From Bubalus kerabau (lineage: Eukaryota; Chordata; Mammalia; Artiodactyla; Bovidae), in contig NC_073625.1 in the NCBI RefSeq assembly GCF_029407905.1, forward strand, positions 175,542,240 to 175,606,239: 64,000 bases of DNA. Reading direction: 5' to 3'. Shown here one piece after another: positions 21,741-31,890 of the stretch. The notes under the pieces are model-generated. The model had not been told where the DNA came from. It saw only the letters and a list, made by a program, of their open reading frames with translations, and did not search any database. Positions within the stretch are counted from its first letter, which is position 1. Each line of letters begins with the position of its first letter. The translations under genes were made by a program, and so were the position numbers.

Positions 21741-21945
21741 GGCTTCCCTGGTGGCTCAGTCAGTAAAGAATCTAACTGCAATGCAGGAGACCTGGGTGTG
21801 ATCCCTGGGTCAGGAAGCTCCCTGGGAGAAGGAAATGGCAACCAAATCTAGTATTCTTGCCTGGAAATCCCATGGACAGAGGAGCCTGATGGACTATGGT
21901 CCATGAGGTCGCATAAGAGTTGGACACGACTGAGCAACTAAACCA
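21741..21945 (+). mobile_element. Bov-tA SINE
   Basis: A complete plus-strand copy from the head (ggcttccctggtggctcagt) to the tail (gacacgactgagcaacta). It is followed immediately by an antisense L1 piece, with no TSD between the two. Confidence 0.9.
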
Positions 21946-21949
21946 CCAT

Positions 21950-22041
21950 AGGTGAGATCATACAGTATTTGTCTTTCTCTGACTTATTTCACCTAACATA
22001 ATGCCCTCAAGATCCATTTATGTAGTTGCAAATAGCAACAT
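21950..22041 (-). mobile_element. Short old L1 fragment, antisense
   Basis: Reversed L1 3' region text: gtgagatcatacagtatttg, then acttatttcacctaacataa. It is truncated at both ends and sits between the Bov-tA tail and the right-hand TSD copy. Confidence 0.75.
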
Positions 22042-22110
22042 TTTCCTGCTAGATTGGACATTCCTTGAGGGCCTGTCTTATCTCATCCTGGTAGACCAGA
22101 GTAACTGCCT
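22042..22110 (+). repeat. L2 LINE 3' remnant, including the right TSD
   Basis: 22042-22052 is the second TSD copy. The sequence then reads as L2 (cattccttgagggcctgtct), continuing the text interrupted at 21738. Confidence 0.55.
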
Positions 22111-23200
22111 AGGACGTGTTTGCTAAGAGGATAAGTGACTCAGACTTACTTATCAGGTGGGCATTATTTTCTCCATTTAGTTAGGGGAAATCAGGTCAGA
22201 GAAACTGATAGAACTGTCTAAGGCTCCCCTTCCAGTGAAAGGCAGAACAAACCCCTAAACCCACCACTCCTGATCCCAGTGTTGACACTCTTCAGACCCT
22301 AAGATTGTCAAGAGAGGAGCCAGCAAAGCCCCCAGGATGGGTTAGCCTTCCCATCTGGCCAAGAGGCTGCCCTGCACACCACCGCCCAAGGCAGCACAGA
22401 CGGGAGAGATGGGGGCCTGTGGCGGCAGTCACTGTAGAGTCGATGCGTCTGCTCATTTCTGATCCGTATGCGGGCTTTCCTGCCAGTCATCTGCAGACGG
22501 CGCTGGATGAGCGGCCGGCTTCTGGAGGGGCTGCGTGGGTAGAGCGTGGCCAACATATGGCTCCTATGCCTTCCTGTTTATGCCTGTTGACGTTTCCCCA
22601 CGCTGTGTGCTGAGCCCGTATCTTCTGTTTGTTTTGAAGTTAGTGTAATTAGTGAACTGGGCTTGACTTCTCTCTCTGTGCCAGCTCTTGGCTCACTTCT
22701 CACTGAATGGTTCTATTAGAGGCTTTTCTGGGGATGCCGTTATCAATGCTGTGATAGCATTCGCCCTTCCAGGGATGTGCCGGCCAGCTGCCACATACTA
22801 CCCAGAGGGGGGATGCCAAGTCCACAGCAGCAGAGAGGACAAGATGCCGCGCTTTCCCTCACTTCAACCCCTCCCTGCAACCACAGTTGGTAGGACATCG
22901 GGTGCCCTAAAGGATGCTTTTAGGGGCCTTTCAGCACACGCCGGCGGCAGTGCTTCATATGACTCTGCCACCACTTTGTTCAAAACCTCTCAAAGAGCCC
23001 CTTGTTCTACAAGGAACTTCAGAAGCACCCTTCATCCGGATCCATTGCATTCCAGCCCTATCCTACACTTACCTCCACACTCAGCTCTCCCCTGATCCTG
23101 AGGTACCGCTCACCTATGCTCTCTCTGCTTCTCACACCTGGAACGCCTTTCCTGCTCTGCCCCATATGGGGTCGTATGTGATTCTGCAGATGGGAACTGT
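22111..23200. other. Non-repetitive block with a CpG-retaining core
   Basis: No young repeats. Between 22381 and 22560 I count 13 CpG dinucleotides in 180 bp, dense for ordinary mammalian intergenic DNA. Overlapping frames of 82 to 135 codons occur on both strands without recognised domains. The text near 23080-23180 weakly resembles L2. The core could be a small CpG-rich regulatory element; this is inference. Confidence 0.45.
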
Positions 23201-23204
23201 TTTG

Positions 23205-23345
23205 TTACTGCCAAGTATGGTTTATCATAACCATTCTACAGATGAAGAAACCGAGGTATAGAAAAGTTGAGTAACTTGTCCATGGTCACTCAGCTAGCAA
23301 GAGGCATGGCTAGGATTTTGGCCTGATATCTCTTTCATCACAAAC
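23205..23345 (-). repeat. MIR SINE
   Basis: Reversed MIR: attctacagatgaagaaacc, then aacttgtccatggtcactca and a decayed 5' half. Confidence 0.75.
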
Positions 23346-23644
23346 TCTATGATTTTAAAAGTTTGATGCCTCCATACCAGGCTCTCATCTCTCAGGATAC
23401 AATTCCTGCTTCCTCTCCTCTCTGAGGTCTCTTCTGAATCCTGTTTACCCTGCCAGAACTTCTCTGTTTCCCTCCCCACCATTTCTCTAGGCAGACTTCA
23501 AGCTGAGCACATGACATACTGCACAGCCCTGGGTCTCTGTCACCCCACTGGACCAGGAGCTCCGCAGGCAGGGAAGGGCTCACAGCCTGCTAGTGTCCCT
23601 GGTGCTGCTAAGATACATGGACACACCTGTAAGTGATCGCTACA
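23346..23644. other. Pyrimidine-rich unassigned sequence, possibly L2-derived
   Basis: The text at 23400-23480 faintly recalls an L2 3' region (ctctgaggtctcttctgaat). No gene. Confidence 0.3.
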
Positions 23645-23810
23645 CTGTTTTAATATTTATTTTTTAAACTTAACTTTTTTATTTTTAATTTTTATACAAT
23701 TTTTACAATTATTACAACATGTTGGCTATATTCTTTGTGTTGTACAACACATCCTTGAGCCTATTTTATGCCAATAGTTTGGGCCTCACCCCACCACTAC
23801 CTTGTTTTAA
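23645..23810 (-). mobile_element. Old L1 3' UTR fragment
   Basis: Reversed text: an acaacatgttggctatattc block, then tgtgttgtacaacacatcct, typical of the L1 3' UTR of ruminant and other mammalian L1s. It has an A/T-rich tail at its left. Confidence 0.65.
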
Positions 23811-24173
23811 AATGAGCTAATTAATGGGTGACAAAACCTCTAAGTGCAAATGGTGGCAAGAGCTAAATGTACCCTGCATTTAGGAGGGTCCCACACTTGG
23901 GGCTTAATGCTCTGTGTTGCTGTCTTGAAATTCATAATAATCAACTTTTGAACCTATATTGTAAGTGAAGCATGTGGGTACATGGAACAATGGAGCCTGG
24001 CACTGGGCTCTACCTTTGGTGATAATTTCATTTGATTCTTACCCAGGTTGTTACTTCTCTTCTCATTCTATTTTGCAATAAAGGAAGCTTAGGGAGTGAG
24101 TCCCCAAGGCCATCAGAAACTAGGTGCACTGCTTGCTGGCCCCGTGACACTGAGGTTCACTTTGGTCCTCTCT
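23811..24173. other. Unassigned sequence
   Basis: No recognised element or exon. Confidence 0.3.
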
Positions 24174-24185
24174 GGAGAGGAGATG
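24174..24185. repeat. Left TSD of Bov-tA
   Basis: ggagaggagatg, repeated exactly at 24371-24382. Confidence 0.9.
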
Positions 24186-24370
24186 GGGGACTTCCCTGAT
24201 AGCTCAGTTGGTAAAGAATCTGCCCACAATGCAGGGGACCCCAGTTCCATTCCTGGGTTGCAAAGATCCCCTGGAGAAGAGAAAGGCTACTCACTCCAGT
24301 ATTCTGGCCTGGAGAATTCTATGGACTGTATAATCCATGGGGTCTCACAGAGTCAGACATGACTGAGCAA
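24186..24370 (+). mobile_element. Bov-tA SINE with perfect 12-bp TSD
   Basis: Head (acttccctgatagctcag), body and tail (cagacatgactgagcaa) are all present. The left and right TSDs are identical. Confidence 0.93.
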
Positions 24371-24382
24371 GGAGAGGAGATG
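24371..24382. repeat. Right TSD of Bov-tA
   Basis: ggagaggagatg, identical to 24174-24185. Confidence 0.9.
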
Positions 24383-25341
24383 AAAACATTTGCCTAATTT
24401 GGTTGTGATGAGAACTAAATTAAGTTCTGAAATGAACCTGGTATATACTAGGCCTTTGTCATACCCAGCTCTTTAGCAGTAACACGTGTTCTGTGACCTT
24501 CTGTGGGTCCTGCTCACCCCCAGCTGTGATGTTATTTGCAGGACGAGGTTCCTCTATCATTTCTCTCTGGCTCTTAATTGCCACATCTCTCTCAAAGTCC
24601 CACTAAGAAGAGAGAAACAGACTCCCATCATTCCCCAACTTTTCCCTGTAAAGCAGCTGGGCATGGCGTCTGGATTTTCCCCATTTCTTGGCCATTTCTT
24701 GGCTGTTTTTCTCTTTGAAGAAGGTATATAAATATTCAGAGAACACTGGCATTTAGATGCCCTACAATTTAAGGATCTATTTAAAATTAAGCATGCTGAA
24801 TAAAAGTCCTTTATGAGGTGTTCTAAACCCCTATAAAATACCATCGCCGACACCTCAGCAAGCGGGTTATTTGCAGCATCATAAACAGGGCAAGTAGTGG
24901 GTGTCTCAGCTGCGCCTGGCTCTACCCCGGTTCCTTCTCGTAAATGTGGATGGACCCTTGGAACACTGTGTTTATGAGCCTGGCAGAAGGCACCACGCCC
25001 AGCCTAGGGTTGAGGATCCATTCAAGAATTATGTCCTGGGACATTGGTAATCTCTAAGCGGAGGGGAAAAGCAAACTGAGACAGGGTTTAAGAAAAGCAG
25101 CACATCAATCTCAAGGTCTGAAATGTTTTTTTGTCTTTATATCCATTTATCTGCTTGTCTGCTAGTGAGAGCCAGTTGGTCTGGAAACTTCCCTACATTC
25201 CTCCTGCTGGGGCCTCCTGTGGATGTGAGGGGCTGAAGCATCCCATCCAAAGACCTACAAAGGGGCCTTTGGGCTGTGTCCAATGACAACTTTTGCCATG
25301 CTTTCTCAGATAAAATAAAATTACAGTTCAAAGGAAGACTT
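24383..25341. other. Non-repetitive sequence, no gene recognised
   Basis: A weak MIR-like trace lies at 24390-24460. The part 24720-25060 is AT-rich, then CpG-containing (for example catcgccgacacc near 24842), and has no repeat signature, so it is a candidate conserved noncoding stretch. Frames of 81 to 98 codons lack motifs. Confidence 0.4.
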
Positions 25342-25357
25342 ACACACACACACACAT
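25342..25357. repeat. (CA)n microsatellite
   Basis: Eight CA-type dinucleotide units. Confidence 0.85.
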
Positions 25358-25489
25358 TGTACCAATGCTCTCTCTTGGTTTTTACATTATATCAATACTA
25401 CAATGACATGAAGTGCAAGTAAGTCCCCTACCCTTGCAAACTTTCTAAGATGTGAACCTCAGGCATGAATGAGATTGTTTCTTGCCCTG
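25358..25489. other. Unassigned sequence
   Basis: Nothing recognised before the transposon remnant. Confidence 0.3.
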
Positions 25490-25834
25490 TGTCTCCTATT
25501 GCTGATGATACTTCAGCTCTACCATCTCCCACTTCTCTCCCTCATCTAGTCAGTAACTCTTCTTGCCTTTCCACTTGATGCCAACCCCTGTATGCCAGCT
25601 GTTATACTGTACTACTGTACTTTTCAAGGTACTGTACTTTATGTTTTCTTTATTTTTTGTGTTTGTTGGTTTTTTATGTATTACTTGTGCATAAAGTATT
25701 ATAAACCTATTACAGTACTATATAGCCAATTGTTAGTTGGGTTCCTAGGCCAACTTTGTTGGACTTATGAACAAACTAGACTTACGAACATGCTGTTGCA
25801 ACAGAACTCATTCATATGTAGGGGACTTACTGTA
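25490..25834 (-). mobile_element. Tc1/mariner-superfamily (Tigger-like) DNA transposon remnant
   Basis: The right end reads catatgtaggggacttactg followed by TA, a mariner/pogo-type terminal inverted repeat with its TA target duplication. Inside lie ctactgtacttttcaaggta and a ttggacttatgaacaaacta block that I recognise from a high-copy mammalian element. The left end is not preserved. The exact family is unassigned. A plus frame (93 codons) here is not a transposase. Confidence 0.6.
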
Positions 25835-26257
25835 ATTATTTTTACATTAAACAAATTCAAAAGGAGACACTAGGTTTTGAAGAGTGCATTCTAGGCTGCT
25901 TGGTAAATGGCACATGATGAGAAGGGACTATCTCTACTTGCCCCACGGAAGAGTTTCTTGAGTGGACTTTGGTGATTTAGGTTTTTCATAAGCTGATCTT
26001 TTTAATTCAAACTATAGGAAGGGAATTTTATTCACTAGATATTTGCCAAAATTTCTACTAAGTATCCTACTCTATGCTAGACTATTGAGTTTGAAATTTA
26101 TCAATGATAATTATAGTAAACACCAATAAAGCATTACAGAGAGTCCTATGTTTTATACTATACCAAGACCTATAAATCTCCACACAGGCTACTCCCTTAG
26201 TCAGCACATAAAATTTTCATCGATTGGTTGGCTGATTCAGTGCTGCTTTTACTATAT
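25835..26257. other. Unassigned sequence, possible MIR/L2 trace
   Basis: 25990-26100 resembles a heavily decayed L2/MIR tail (attcactagatatttgcc). No gene. Confidence 0.3.
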
Positions 26258-27389
26258 CAGTTCAGTTCAGTTCAGTTGCTCAGTCGTGTCCGACTCTTTG
26301 CAACCCCATGAGTCGCAGCACGCCAGGCCTTCCTGTCCATCACCATCTTCCGGAGTTCACTCAAACTCATGTCCATCGAGTCAATGATGCCATCCAGCCA
26401 TCTCATCCTCTGTCGTCCCCTTCTCCTCCTGCGCCTAACCCCTCCCAGCATGAGGGTCTTTTCCAATGAGTCAACTCTTCGCATGAGGTGGCCAAAGTAT
26501 TGGAGTTTCAGCTTTAGCATCAGTCCTTCTAATGAACACCCAGGACTGATCTCCTTTAGGATGGACTGGTTGGATCTCCTTGCAGTCCAAGGGACTCTCA
26601 AGAGTCTTCTCCAACACCACAGTTCAAAAGCTTCAATTCTTCGGCATTCAGCTTTCTTCACAGTCCAATTCTCACATCAATACATGAACACTGGAAAAAC
26701 CATAGCCTTGACTAGATGGACCTTTGTTGGCAAAGTAATATCTCTGCTTTGTAATATGCTATCTAGGTTGGTAATAACTTTCCTTCCAAGGAGTAAGCGT
26801 CTTTTAATTTCATGGCTGCAGTCACCATCTGCAGTGATTTTGGAGCCCAGAAAAATAAAGTCTGACACTGTTTCCACTGTTTCCCCATCTATTTCCCATG
26901 AAGTGATGGGACCAGATGCCATGATCTTAGTTTTCTGAATGTTAGCTTTAAGCCAACTTTTTCACTCTCCTCTTTCACTTTCATCAAAGGCTTTTTAATT
27001 CCTCTTCACTTTCTGCCATAAGAGTGGTGTCATCTGCATATCTGAGGTTATTGATATTTCTCCCGGCAAGCTTGATTCCAGCTTGTGCTTCTTCCAGCCC
27101 AGTGTTTCTCATGATGTACTCTGCATAGAAGTTAAATAAGCAGGGTGACAATATACAACCTTGATGTACTCCTTTTCCTGTTTGGAACCAGTCTGTTGTT
27201 CCATGTCCAGTTCTAACTGTTGCTTCCTGACCTGCATACAGGTTTCTCAAGAGGCAGGTCAGGTGGTCTGGGATTCCCATCTCTTTCAGAATTTTCCACA
27301 GTTTATTGTGATCCACACAGTCAAAGGCTTTGGCATAGTCAATAAAGCAGAATTAGATGTTTTTCTGGAACTCTCTTGCTTTTTCGATA
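26258..27389 (-). mobile_element. BovB 3' third (1.1 kb)
   Basis: Tail cagttcagttcagttcag at the left, reading into the RT core at the right and cut at ctttttcgat. The three minus-strand frames together keep most of the RT palm and C-terminus. No clear TSD. Confidence 0.93.
26272..27316 (-). pseudogene. BovB RT core and C-terminus relic
   Basis: Minus frames at 27316-26984, 26922-26677 and 26661-26272 give the ordered BovB segments. The first is MDHNKLWKILKEMGIPDH with GVHQGCILSPCLF and the catalytic YADD at 27029-27040. The second is MASGPITSWEIDGETVETVS. The third is the C-terminal FELWCWRRLLRVPWTARRS. Two frame changes separate them. The endonuclease half is absent by 5' truncation, so this copy is inert. 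Confidence 0.88.
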
Positions 27390-27549
27390 TAAGTCTCTAT
27401 TAATTTCAATTCAATAAATGATTCCACAAATGCCTATTGAGCACCTATTATGTAAAGTCTGGGGCTCAACAAAGACCGTAAATCAACTGTGTGCTCAGTG
27501 CAGAGGGATGTGATGCTAATTCTGGTCAAACTTTACTAATCTTAATCAT
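27390..27549. repeat. Probable L2/MIR remnant
   Basis: tcaattcaataaatgattcc, then tgcctattgagcacctatta, is the typical tail of an L2 or MIR in reverse. Confidence 0.45.
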
Positions 27550-27745
27550 GGGAGTCACAGGGCACTCTGCCTGTTGTTCATTGCAACCACTGTGAGGTAA
27601 GTAGTATATAGTCATCATCATCATCATCCCCATCTCATAAACAGAGACTCACCCAAGTTCACACAACTAGTAAACAATAGAGTTGGGATTCAAACCCATA
27701 GAATGGTTGGAGAGTCTAAGTTTTTGACCATGATGCCTCTTTCTA
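27550..27745 (-). repeat. MIR SINE with a (TCA)n insertion
   Basis: Reversed MIR: tcccccatctcataaacag-type core, then cacacaactagtaaacaata and gggattcaaacccatagaat. A (TCA)n run lies at 27612-27628. Confidence 0.75.
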
Positions 27746-28214
27746 AGACACAGAAAATCTGTACAAAGGGCTAGGTAAGAACAACTCACTCTGTGTTGAA
27801 AGATGAGAGAAGATTTCCCAGAGGAGGTGACACCAGAGCTGAGTTCTGAAAAGTATGAGCTTGGTCAGCAGAGCTGGAGGTCAGAGAAAGTGAGTTACCT
27901 GATTGAGCAGTCAAACCTGGTGTCCTCCTTAGCTCTGTATACCAAGCCCTGCTTCCCTTATCATTGCCTGGTGGTGCCTGTATTTCAAAGCCCTAGAAAT
28001 TCAGGTCCTATGAGACCCTATATGTCCACCATTCATGCAGCCTGGCCCTTGCTTTGTGAGCTCTCAAGGAGAATTTGCTCTTACCATCTGAAAGTGCTGG
28101 TTTATCTTCTACAGCTAGCCTAGTTATCTGTCCTACTTCTCTGGGTGGCAATGACTTTTTGGTACCCAAATGTGACAAAGATAAATTTAAGTGCTCAGAT
28201 GAGAAATTTTTTTT
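27746..28214. other. Unassigned; weak L2 trace near 27800-27880
   Basis: cccagaggaggtgacaccag, then gagctgagttctgaaaagta, resembles an L2 segment. The 106-codon plus frame at 27803-28123 includes it and is not called as a gene. Confidence 0.35.
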
Positions 28215-28325
28215 TTACTGTGGGAAAAAAATGACTAACTTGAAATCTACCTTTTAAATCAATTTTTAAGTGCACAATACAGTACATACATACCGTACAG
28301 CAGATCTTTAGAATTTTTCACTTTA
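28215..28325 (-). mobile_element. Old L1 3' UTR fragment
   Basis: The text tttttaagtgcacaatacag, then taccgtacagcagatcttta, follows the reversed L1 3' UTR consensus. Confidence 0.55.
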
Positions 28326-30169
28326 AATGACTGAAATTTCAGTAAGAATTTTAAGATGGAGACTTGAATCCCAAGCAGTGGTTGGGCACTGTCCAAGGTC
28401 CTAAAATACTAATACCAGAGCTGCAGTTTCTCCATGAGTCAACAGAAAATGCTGGAACAGAAAGAGAACCTTAGCCACTATTTTATTCAACTATCTTATC
28501 AGTGTCAAAAATGAGATAGAAATCAAAGAGATAAAGGCAGAAAGTGAAAGATTTTCCTCAAATCAAATAACCTAGAAAAAACACATACAAGACCATTTTG
28601 GAAATTTCAGTGTTCAAAAGGTAGGTCATTTTTCCAAAGAGGACACGGTGGCCTCAGTCAAATGAGCACTAGATGGGGTCCACTGCACCGTAGTCCGGAT
28701 CCCAGTTCTGTTCTTCAGATAGTAATGCCTTCCATTCCAAGCTCACAATGATCAAAAATAAACATGAGATACTGCATGAGAAGGCACTTTGGTATCATGA
28801 AAGCATAAACACATAAGAAACTGTTATTGCTAGTAGAGTAATAAATAGTGCAGCAAGCATTGCTGTGTTAGACAGATTTATTCCTACCAAATAAAATCTC
28901 TTAAGTTTCTGATTCTATCCCAAATGTATAGAGTAAAGCTCTAAGGGCTCTTTTTATGGAATCAGCCAAGACTGTTAATAAAAAAGGCCAGCTCCCATTG
29001 GAACAACACTCATCCCTGATGTATCCCAAGTGATAAAGCAGAATATTTGACAATGACCTAATGACAGGACAGGACATTCACCTTCTCTGGGACAGATAAT
29101 GAGGTGTCAGAACATGCAGAGAGGTTGCAGGCCTGATCCTGTTAATCTGAACAACAGGACCCAGAAGTGATGCTGGGCAGGAGGTTATGTTTTCCAGGCC
29201 CAAGCTAAAAGCACACTCAACTTTATCACATCTAAGAGAATCAAAACATGTATATTTCTCCACAGACACTGTGGAGTCCCTGCATTCTGTGATCTCTACC
29301 ATCCAGTAACTTACTGGAAAGGATGTCAAGAATATGGTTATGAAGTATCTTGAGCTTTCATCTGAGGACTTTAAATATCATCCCTAAAATTTGCCTGACA
29401 AATTTAAATAGAAGAATAGAAAAATCAGTTTTTAGAAAGATAGTGGGACTCCCATGGAGACCAAAAAAGCAACTGAAGGCAAGTATCTCAGCAAGAGAGA
29501 ATGAATTCTAACCTAAGAGGGAAAAGAGATGGAGAAGAAGATGCCAGCCCCAGAAGTAAATTAATAAGAGACTCTTGTCTAATAGGATAAAGGAAGATAA
29601 GGGAATTCTAGAATGTTATCTAGATTCCTAGACTGGCACTTTGAGCTGACATTTGGTGCCATTTATTAAGCTACTGAATACAGAAGGAGAAGGAGCAAGC
29701 TTGGGCGGGGGGTGGGATGGTGAGGATGATGAGGCCTATTGGCATATGGTAAGTTTGGAGGCCCTGGGAGCAGAAGCAGTCCTTGGTGGAGATAGGTCTC
29801 TAATGCAGGCAGAGATCTTGGCTGGACTGAGAGTAGTTAGCAAGTGAATGGTAGTTTAAAAAGCTTGACCAGGAGCTTGACCAGGCAGGAAGCAGACATT
29901 GAAGACACCACAGATCAGAACCTCAGGGAAGCCAGGCCACATTGAAGCAGAGGGGGTCTCATGGGAGATCAAAAAGGATCAACCAAAAAAGTGAGAGGAA
30001 ACTCAGGACACAGTGATGTCAAGCGATGTTCCGCAGAGCCCGAATCCCCAGAGGTAGGGTTCCAGTCAGATTTGCCCAGAATGAGAAAGGCCAGCTCTTC
30101 AAGTTCTAAAATTCCCAAATAAATATTTCATATCAGCCTTTTCTGAAAAGTCTGCTCAGGAACCAGAGA
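28326..30169. other. Unassigned sequence, no gene recognised
   Basis: About 1.8 kb without recognised young repeats. 28640-28735 has a faint MIR-like word order. The minus frame at 29329-29078 (83 codons) and the plus frame at 29653-29847 (64 codons) have no motif. No splice or coding pattern is evident. Confidence 0.35.
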
Positions 30170-30345
30170 ATCAGAAGACACAACTCCTGCCCTCAAAGTA
30201 CCTCAATCTAGAGTATGGACCCTGAGAGCTCTGAGGAGTCAGAGAAGGTTCAGGGACTATGGCAGTGCCTAGAAAGGCTTTGCAGAGTGGGGCCTTGACT
30301 CTAAAAAGGTGGGAAAGTGTTGAAATGTAGACTGGCAGGCCATGA
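30170..30345 (-). repeat. L2 LINE remnant
   Basis: ctcctgccctcaaagtacct, then gtgcctagaaaggctttgca, follows the reversed L2 consensus (ctgccctcaaggagcttaca). Confidence 0.5.
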
Positions 30346-30410
30346 AATATAAACAAAGACTAGAATGGAAGGAACAAGATCCCCGTGGGATGAACCTTGC
30401 CTGAATGCAC

Positions 30411-30470
30411 TGGGTTTTTTTTAATTTTTTAATTAAATTTTTAATTAAATTTTTTAACTGCCTTGCAGTT
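30411..30470. repeat. A/T-rich low-complexity tract
   Basis: Imperfect tttaatttttaatta repeats. Confidence 0.75.
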
Positions 30471-30499
30471 AAATTAAATGACATGAAATTCCTCTAAAA

Positions 30500-30735
30500 C
30501 TCCAAGTTCTGTCTGCCTCCAGGCCTTTGAATGTGCTGTGTCCACTATCTGGGCTACTTTACACCCTTTCTTGCCTTACACTGCTTCTACAGTGCACATG
30601 CTGCCCCAGACTGATCAACAGTCTGTGAACTCCTTGAGGACTGAAACTATATCTAATCTATATATCTCTAGCTTAGAGTTAAAGCTATTAAATCCACACT
30701 ATCACATTTGTTAACTGAATCAATGAATGCTAAGA
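30500..30735 (+). repeat. L2 LINE 3' end
   Basis: ctccaggcctttgaatgtgc, then ctgtgaactccttgaggact and a closing aactgaatcaatgaatgc, in the order of the L2 3' terminus. Confidence 0.72.
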
Positions 30736-30941
30736 AGCAGAATGAAGTTGGCTGGAAGAGGCAGGGAAGATGCTCTGAGAAGCAATGTGGTTTTTAACTG
30801 ATTAACCAGGTGCTTGAGTTTTTAAATTTACTTTACATTATTCCAGTGTGAGACCAACTGACAGATCAATAGATTTTATAGTGGCAGTGTGAGGCTTGAA
30901 TTAGATTTGAGGAGAAGCAAACATCATCTCTAGATTTAGAA
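30736..30941. other. Unassigned sequence
   Basis: No recognised feature. Confidence 0.3.
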
Positions 30942-30974
30942 GTTTTGTTTTGTTTTGTTTTGTTTTTTGTTTTA
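30942..30974. repeat. (GTTTT)n simple repeat
   Basis: Five to six GTTTT units with a short interruption. Confidence 0.85.
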
Positions 30975-30990
30975 GCCTATCAGTATTTTA

Positions 30991-31162
30991 CAGAGAAGGC
31001 AATGGCACCCCACTCCAGTACTCTTGCCTGGAAAGTCCCATGGACGGAGGAGCCTGATAGGCTGCAGTCCATGGGGTCACGAAGAGTTGGGCACGATTGA
31101 ACGACTTCACTTTCACGTTTCACTTTCATGCATTGGAGAAGGAAATGGCAACCCACTCCAGT
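30991..31162 (+). mobile_element. BOV-A2 SINE, second monomer cut off
   Basis: The first monomer (gagaaggcaatggcacccca) and the linker with ttcactttcatgcattggag are intact. The second monomer stops after gcaacccactccag, so about 100 bp are missing. No normal (GCA)n tail follows. It is either an internal deletion or a premature end. cagtattttac on the left and cagttttttaac on the right look alike but are not a clean TSD. Confidence 0.88.
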
Positions 31163-31489
31163 TTTTTAACCACAAAATGCACTTTAATCCAAAGTAGGCT
31201 AGGTAATCACTTCTGAAACATTCTAGTAACAGATCTCTGAGAGCCTAGCTTTATGAAAAGATAAATCTTTCTCTCCTTGACTTTTTAATATTCAGAGTTC
31301 CTCGGTTTGGGAAAATTGTGGTTGACCAGTTGCCACTTCCTACTGATCTGGGCTGAGCCCACCCAGCTATCCAGCTCTATTCAAAGGGTATTGATGGGAA
31401 ATGACTTCCCTGGAGGCTCCAGGCTCAGCACCATTTCTCCTTACCTCCTAGCTGAAATCACTTCTCTTCCCTTCACCCCCTCATCCCTC
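31163..31489. other. Unassigned sequence
   Basis: No recognised repeat. The plus frame at 31307-31561 (84 codons) has no motif and runs into a MIR. Confidence 0.3.
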
Positions 31490-31651
31490 CTCACCATGAT
31501 GAAGAATGCAAGCTCTGAAGCCAGACTACTTGGATTCAAAACTTCTTGCTACCCTTTCTAGATAAAGAATTATGGAGAAAGCACTTAATTTTCCTGAGAC
31601 TCAATTTCCTCACTTGTAAAGTAGAGATTTTAATTCACCTACCTCATAAGG
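31490..31651 (+). repeat. MIR SINE, 5' part (interrupted)
   Basis: gctctgaagccagactactt, then actcaatttcctcacttgta and aattcacctacctcataa. It continues at 31864-31890 after a MER20 insertion. Confidence 0.78.
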
Positions 31652-31863
31652 GCAGTTGTTCTCAGCTGGAAGCTCCAAGAGACATTTGAGAGTGTCTGGA
31701 GACATTTTTTGATGGTCATAATTGGTGGTAATTGCTATTGGCATCTATGAGATAGAGGCCAGGGATGCTCCTAAACCTCCTATAGGACATCCCAAGGGAC
31801 AGTTCCCACCACAAAGAATTATCCAGCCCAAACTGTCAACAGCACAGAGATTGAGAAACTCTG
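31652..31863 (+). mobile_element. MER20 hAT DNA transposon
   Basis: The text follows MER20 closely over its usual length of about 210-220 bp. It starts cagttgttctcagctggaag, contains tgtctggagacattttttga and gaggccagggatgctcctaa, and ends attgagaaactctg. It sits inside a MIR, which dates it after that MIR. Confidence 0.8.
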
Positions 31864-31890
31864 TTCACAGGGTTATTATAAAGCATTTGA
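31864..31890 (+). repeat. MIR SINE, 3' continuation
   Basis: acagggttattataaagcat resumes the MIR consensus broken at 31651. Confidence 0.55.

Noticed and set aside
21741..21810. tRNA-like sequence with A and B boxes
   Set aside because: It is the tRNA-derived head of a Bov-tA SINE. The cloverleaf is degenerate and continuous with the SINE body. The same applies to all other Bov-tA and CHR heads.
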